A stretch of DNA of 64,000 nucleotides from Bacillus infantis NRRL B-14911. Its GTDB lineage: Bacteria > Bacillota > Bacilli > Bacillales > Cytobacillaceae. Below the pieces are notes generated by a model, which was not told where the DNA came from, did not search any database, and worked only from the letters and a program-made list of their open reading frames with translations. The position numbers and the translations under genes were made by a program. Below, one piece after another: positions 60,256 to 64,000 of the stretch; position 1 is the first letter of the stretch; every line of letters begins with the position of its first letter. Location of the stretch: NCBI RefSeq assembly GCF_000473245.1, contig NC_022524.1, positions 2,628,501-2,692,500 on the forward strand, written 5' to 3'.

Positions 60256-61266
60256 TTAGATTCTTTTTTCAAATTCCCTGATGATCTCATCTTCTTTATC
60301 ATAATTAAAATCTTCCGCAGCTGGTTCTGCAGGCGAATTGTTAAGCTCCCATTCAATTGTCTTTTGAAGCCCTTCCCCGAATGAAATGCGTTCTTTATAG
60401 CCCAGTTCATTTCTTATCTTATCGGATGAAAGATCAATACTCTGCCTGGCATTTATGCCTAAGGGAAGCTGCCCTTCCTCCACCTCCACTACTGAGCCTT
60501 GCCAGCCCACCGCTTCTGCAATCCTGCTGACCCATTCTCTTTCCGAAAAATTATTTTCTGCGACATTATAAATTTTTCCGGCAGCCTTGGGGTTTTCGAT
60601 AGCCGCTGCAATGGCATGGGCGACATTCTCAACATATCCCCTGCAAGTCTTCCACCGGCTGTGAACTTCATCTAATAATATATACGGCCTCTTATCTGCC
60701 ATTCTCTTAATATATTGATAAAGTCTGTGCTGTCTGTCACCTGGCCCATACACCATTGGAAGCCTCAGGACCGTGCCTTTCAGCTTTTCGCTTTCCATAT
60801 AGACTTTTTCTACGGGAATTTTGTCATAATGATAATAAAAGTGTTCCTCACTTACATTTTCTCTATAGGGATAAAGCTTTTCCCTCAATGGAGAATCTTC
60901 TTTGGATGGTGCAGGAACCGGTTCTCCCGGCTCCGTTCCGAGGAGCCGGCCAAAACTCCGGTACACATCTGCACTGCTGATGGCCACAAGCCGGTCTGCT
61001 GTTCCCTCAAAAATTCCCCTCACAGTCTCAGCATGCTTTTCAGTAAACGGAATCATATCAAGGACTATATCTGGACGGAAGCCTCTTAGCTCATCTTTAT
61101 GATGAGTGATATCATTGATATCTCCCTTAAAGCGGATTATATCCTCCGGCATGGATACTTCAGTCTGCCCTCTGTTAAAAACTGCAACACTATGGCCTTT
61201 TTGAATAAGCTCTTCTATCACATACGGCCCCATAAATTTTGTACCGCCAATGATTAATACCTTCAT
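60256..61266 (-). CDS. NAD-dependent epimerase/dehydratase-like protein
   Basis: The protein has 336 residues. The Rossmann motif is VLIIGGTKFMGPYVIEEL at the N-terminus (GGxxxxG, a variant of GxxGxxG). The catalytic YHYDKIPVEK has the Y-x3-K form. The extended-SDR core continues as LRLPMVYGPGDRQHRLYQYI. It is the last gene of a three-gene operon with a GNAT gene and a hydrolase gene. The substrate, a sugar nucleotide or similar, is unknown. Confidence 0.85.
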   Translation of the reverse strand: MKVLIIGGTKFMGPYVIEELIQKGHSVAVFNRGQTEVSMPEDIIRFKGDINDITHHKDELRGFRPDIVLDMIPFTEKHAETVRGIFEGTADRLVAISSADVYRSFGRLLGTEPGEPVPAPSKEDSPLREKLYPYRENVSEEHFYYHYDKIPVEKVYMESEKLKGTVLRLPMVYGPGDRQHRLYQYIKRMADKRPYILLDEVHSRWKTCRGYVENVAHAIAAAIENPKAAGKIYNVAENNFSEREWVSRIAEAVGWQGSVVEVEEGQLPLGINARQSIDLSSDKIRNELGYKERISFGEGLQKTIEWELNNSPAEPAAEDFNYDKEDEIIREFEKRI

Positions 61267-61279
61267 TTGATGGCCCCCA

Positions 61280-62164
61280 TTATGATAACTCTTTTATCAT
61301 ATAAACCTGCTTTACGGCAGGAGTAAATCCTATACCTGACAAAAGTTCATACGTTTCTCTGTTGTCCTTAACAGGAAAGTTAGGTATGACTCTTCGAATT
61401 TCATCACTGAAGTCCCCAAAAATTTCAGTCAGCAGAAAGGTGATGATTTCCTGCCAATCTTTTCTTCCTGGGTCAGCTTGAATTTGGAACAAAGTGGTTG
61501 CAGCATGCCTTCCTTCAGCTGTGAAACCTTTACGGAAGACAGCATAGCCAGCTGCACTTCCGTTATCCAATGCAATCAGAGCCTCGCCATCCTTTGCATT
61601 CTGCCAGGAAGTCTGCCATGGGGCAGTTCCTTTGTAGAAGCTCAGCGAGGAAGCCTCCTGGGGATAAACATACTCTGCCAGATAAGAATGCTGGTTATTC
61701 AATCTGACAGGATTTTGCTCCAGGCAGCCTTTCAGCTCCAAATATTCCAGACTATCAGCTTTCTGGTAGCCCAGTTTTTCATAAAGGGCAATTGCCTTGC
61801 TGTTCTCGCTGATTGCCTCAAGCGTGGCAAGCTGGACGCCTTCCTCTTTGTATATTTTAATAGATTCATCAATCAGCATGCGTCCGACCCCTTTGCTGCG
61901 CCAGGCAGCAGCAACACCTGTACCGCCATTCCAGGCAATCTTCCTTCCCCTGAACTCCCGGATGCCGCTTTTTACAATCCCGATCGGCTTTCCTTCCGCA
62001 AAAGCGACAATAGACAAATCCGGCGACAGTCCTTCAGCTGCCATCCGTGCAACAAACTTTTCCGGTGTTGTCGATGCATCAAAGAAATATCCTTCAAACC
62101 CTTTGTTCCAAGCCGTCACTGCTTCATTTATACTGCAATCCGACAAGCGCCTTATTTCAATCAT
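61280..62164 (-). CDS. GNAT acetyltransferase
   Basis: The protein has 294 residues with two GNAT-like halves. The acetyl-CoA site is WRSKGVGRMLIDESIKIYKE near residue 90, then ISENSKAIALYEKLGYQ. The C-terminal half (ALDNGSAAGYAVFRKGF onward) is a degenerate second domain. Such two-domain GNATs are common in Bacillus. It shares a base with the upstream hydrolase gene (TGATG-type overlap). Substrate unknown. Confidence 0.85.
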   Translation of the reverse strand: MIEIRRLSDCSINEAVTAWNKGFEGYFFDASTTPEKFVARMAAEGLSPDLSIVAFAEGKPIGIVKSGIREFRGRKIAWNGGTGVAAAWRSKGVGRMLIDESIKIYKEEGVQLATLEAISENSKAIALYEKLGYQKADSLEYLELKGCLEQNPVRLNNQHSYLAEYVYPQEASSLSFYKGTAPWQTSWQNAKDGEALIALDNGSAAGYAVFRKGFTAEGRHAATTLFQIQADPGRKDWQEIITFLLTEIFGDFSDEIRRVIPNFPVKDNRETYELLSGIGFTPAVKQVYMIKELS

Positions 62165-62997
62165 TACTTTTCTCCTTTGAAAAAAGCTATTATTTTTTCC
62201 ATTAATATTGCCGGCTGTTCAATCGCAGTCCAGTGCCCGCATTCAGGTATCACTTCTATTGCTGCATGGGGAATAAGGGAAAGCAGCAGCTCCTCCAGCA
62301 TATCGGGGGTCAGTATATCCCTTACACCCTGTGCTGCCATAACAGGGATATCAGCCAGAGCAGCTGGATTGATGCTGGATTCATAATTTTGCAGAATATC
62401 TTCCCCGATCTGTGAATTTACAATAGTATTGCTTTTCGTCTCAGTTTTCCTGGAAAGATTGGCACTATCAAACAAATAATATGGATCGATGATCTGAAAG
62501 ATATCTGCAGCAGCTGCCTTGCCTTCTTTATAGTCCTCTGTAACTTGATGGAAGCGCTCAAGCTCTGCTTCAGAGAGCCTTTCCATCAGCAGGCGGCCAA
62601 AATTTACGTAGCCTTCTGTTTTGGCACCGACAGCGGCGGTCAAAAAAAGCCTATTCACGTTTTCCGGATACTTGGAAGCATATAACAGGGCAAGCATCGA
62701 CCCCCAGGATTCACCGACAAGATTCAGTTTGTCAATTTTGAGATGCTCTCTTAACGATTCTAAAGTTTCAACTTCTTCCCCCATAGTATAAATGGCTTCT
62801 TCACGAAAAGAAGACTTGCCGCAGCCGCGCTGATCATAAAATACCAGCTTGAATTGTGAAGACAAGGGGGCAAGATGGGGGAGAAAAAAGCCATGCTCCC
62901 CGCCTGGTCCCCCATGCAAAAAAACGATTGGTTCGCCTTCCCCCATTTGCTTTACAAAAATAGACTCATTTCTTAACGTAACAAGAGCTGATCCCAC
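62164..62997 (-). CDS. Proline iminopeptidase-like alpha/beta hydrolase
   Basis: The protein has 277 residues. HGGPGGEHGFF near residue 29 is the oxyanion-hole motif of the PIP family. VGESWGSMLALLYASKYPE holds the nucleophile serine (near residue 98). GVRDILTPDMLEELL carries the aspartate and IPECGHWTAIEQPA the histidine. It is related to aminopeptidases that release N-terminal proline, but many members act on other esters. It heads the three-gene operon. Confidence 0.88.
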   Translation of the reverse strand: MGSALVTLRNESIFVKQMGEGEPIVFLHGGPGGEHGFFLPHLAPLSSQFKLVFYDQRGCGKSSFREEAIYTMGEEVETLESLREHLKIDKLNLVGESWGSMLALLYASKYPENVNRLFLTAAVGAKTEGYVNFGRLLMERLSEAELERFHQVTEDYKEGKAAAADIFQIIDPYYLFDSANLSRKTETKSNTIVNSQIGEDILQNYESSINPAALADIPVMAAQGVRDILTPDMLEELLLSLIPHAAIEVIPECGHWTAIEQPAILMEKIIAFFKGEK

Positions 62998-63138
62998 TGA
63001 TATTCCCCCTAAATAAACTAATTAGTCTATTTAATATTATCATTCTATTCTGAAATTTATCCAGTTATTTTTAGTTATTCGAACTTTTTTTTTCATATGT
63101 ACATACGCTGTATGATCTAGGCTAATGGAGGGGAAATA

Positions 63139-63483
63139 ATGAAAGCTTTATTAGAGCAGGGGCCTGCATTGGAAACCATTATTCGCGGAAGCAGGGAGTA
63201 TCAGCTGTTGAGGAAGCTGGCAGCAGAAATCAATGCCGACCCGGCAGCAAGGCAGCTGATCGAGGATTTCCGCAGCATCCACCACTTGCTGCAGGAAAAG
63301 CAGATCCGGGGAGAAAATCTGAGTCCTGCTGATATCCAGAAACTGCAGGTGCTGGAATCCGGTCTGATGCAAAATCCTAAAACCGCTTCATATCTGCAGG
63401 CAGAAGAACAAATCTTCAAGGCAATCCAGGAACTGAATATGATGCTGGCCAGGCCGATGGATGAGATTTATAGCGGAGTGTAG
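63139..63483 (+). CDS. YlbF/YheA-family protein
   Basis: The protein has 114 residues. It is a helical protein with the YlbF/YmcA/YheA pattern: EYQLLRKLAAEINADPAARQ, IEDFRSIHHLLQEKQIRGEN and SYLQAEEQIFKAIQELNMML. In B. subtilis YlbF, YmcA and YaaT form the Y-complex that assists RNase Y in mRNA maturation and influences sporulation and competence. Which of the paralogs this is cannot be told from sequence alone. Confidence 0.85.
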   Translation: MKALLEQGPALETIIRGSREYQLLRKLAAEINADPAARQLIEDFRSIHHLLQEKQIRGENLSPADIQKLQVLESGLMQNPKTASYLQAEEQIFKAIQELNMMLARPMDEIYSGV

Positions 63484-63528
63484 AACGGCAGCAATAAGCT
63501 TTTTAGATCAGCCCTCTTTTCATTTAAA

Positions 63529-63556
63529 AAAAGGAAAGCAAATTTGCTTTCCTTTT
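63529..63556. terminator. Loopless bidirectional terminator
   Basis: A near-28-base palindrome has the centre GCAAATTTGC, with AAGGAAA/TTTCCTT arms and T-runs on both strands. It ends the YlbF-family gene and the damaged gene at 63581 from the other side. Confidence 0.85.
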
Positions 63557-63580
63557 ATATATGGTCCAAGCTTTGCAAAA

Positions 63581-64000
63581 TTATGGCCTGCCCTCCTCTT
63601 TATAGTATTGCCGCTCCTCTGTTCCAACTCCTTTGCCAGTAAAATTGGCGGCCAACTTCATTCGAAATATACCATGAGCCGAACTTACCGTCTTTTCCCC
63701 ATGATCTTTATATGAAATAATGAATTTTTCTTTCCCTATTTTTTCTGCTGACGTTTCTTTTACCACCTGATATCCTTTAATCTCTCCTTCTCATTTTCCT
63801 TCTCTCTCGGGGAAGCGGTCAGTCATGGATCCTTCTCCCATTGAAGCAAACCCTAGCGCTTCCGTCTCAGAAAGGGGGCTGAGGATCTGATATCAGTAAA
63901 AGATAACCCCAAAGCAAACCGGCGCATAAAAGCGGAAGTACTATAAATAAGATGCTGCCTTCTCTCCTGAAAATCCGCCTGTCCAGTAATGCGTATAAAA
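63581..64000 (-). pseudogene. Damaged gene at the window edge, probably one membrane-anchored protein with two frameshifts
   Basis: Three overlapping frames read in succession. The first, from the window edge, is membrane-like (LFIVLPLLCAGLLWGYLLL then ISDPQPPF, stop). The second reads SETEALGFASMGEGSMTDRF. The third reads EKENEKEIKGYQVVKETSAE to RQYYKEEGRP, stop at 63581. Together they give one plausible protein with a helix and a soluble C-terminal domain. Two one-base insertions would explain the breaks, near the C-run about 63870 and about 63805. The family is not recognised. Confidence 0.4.

Noticed and set aside
63789-63823. In-frame TGA in the edge gene as a third case of the same kind
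   Set aside because: Careful framing shows that the breaks there are frame changes, not a single TGA in an otherwise open frame.

Overview
The window reads as chromosome from an endospore-forming member of the Bacillaceae. The closest style is Bacillus, Cytobacillus or Mesobacillus. The evidence is a SpoIIP cell-wall hydrolase, a YlbF-family protein, RsbR stressosome paralogs, lipoteichoic acid synthase, a Bce-type detoxification module, Zur boxes of the Bacillus type, AGGAGG-type ribosome binding sites and low-to-mid GC. Gene assignments rest on motif recognition in translated sequence. No database search was run.

Layout. 1-4.2 kb: 5' part of ltaS, a small kinase-like gene behind a structured leader, and an XRE regulator/membrane protein/CPBP protease operon. 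4.36-4.63 kb: tandem 53-bp hairpin repeats. 4.7-7.8 kb: a secreted beta-propeller protein and small genes. 7.9-12.8 kb: a zinc-starvation block with three Zur boxes around a YciC-type GTPase, an FAD oxidoreductase and a YcgR/YcgQ-type permease pair. 12.8-20.3 kb: DinB protein, an O-methyltransferase with an in-frame stop, CtaG-like assembly factor, two RsbR paralogs, a phosphotransferase and a hydrolase. 20.5-30.7 kb: an MFS pump behind a candidate attenuator, DUF3231, methyltransferase, CBS, LysM, SpoIIP and EamA genes. 30.8-35.2 kb: a Bce-like ABC transporter plus two-component system with a frameshifted kinase. 35.4-44.4 kb: exporter, DUF1835, GNAT, msrA, a glycine-rich peptide, a stand-alone hisS with a histidine leader peptide, DehI-like, catalase-like, ZIP-like and AraC genes. 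44.5-57.2 kb: a broken solute-binding protein gene and two signalling operons (RR/kinase/sigma factor; RR/kinase/lipoprotein/M48 protease), plus a PadR/DUF2812 pair. 57.4-64 kb: small genes, a chemoreceptor, an epimerase/GNAT/hydrolase operon, a YlbF-family gene and a damaged gene at the edge.

The strongest candidate for an undescribed system is the hisS leader at 40.22-40.43 kb. It has a consensus-like promoter, a near-perfect Shine-Dalgarno, an 18-codon peptide with three consecutive His codons, a long hairpin starting at its stop codon and an intrinsic terminator, all before a histidyl-tRNA synthetase. Histidine-specific peptide attenuation is classical in enterobacteria, whereas Firmicutes usually use T-boxes for such genes. 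A second candidate is the MFS leader at 20.49-20.70 kb, where the terminator stem contains the pump's Shine-Dalgarno. Other recurrent themes are intergenic short tandem repeats of 20-22 or 52-53 bp, and several interrupted genes: two with single in-frame TGA codons, one with a one-base deletion, and two weaker cases.
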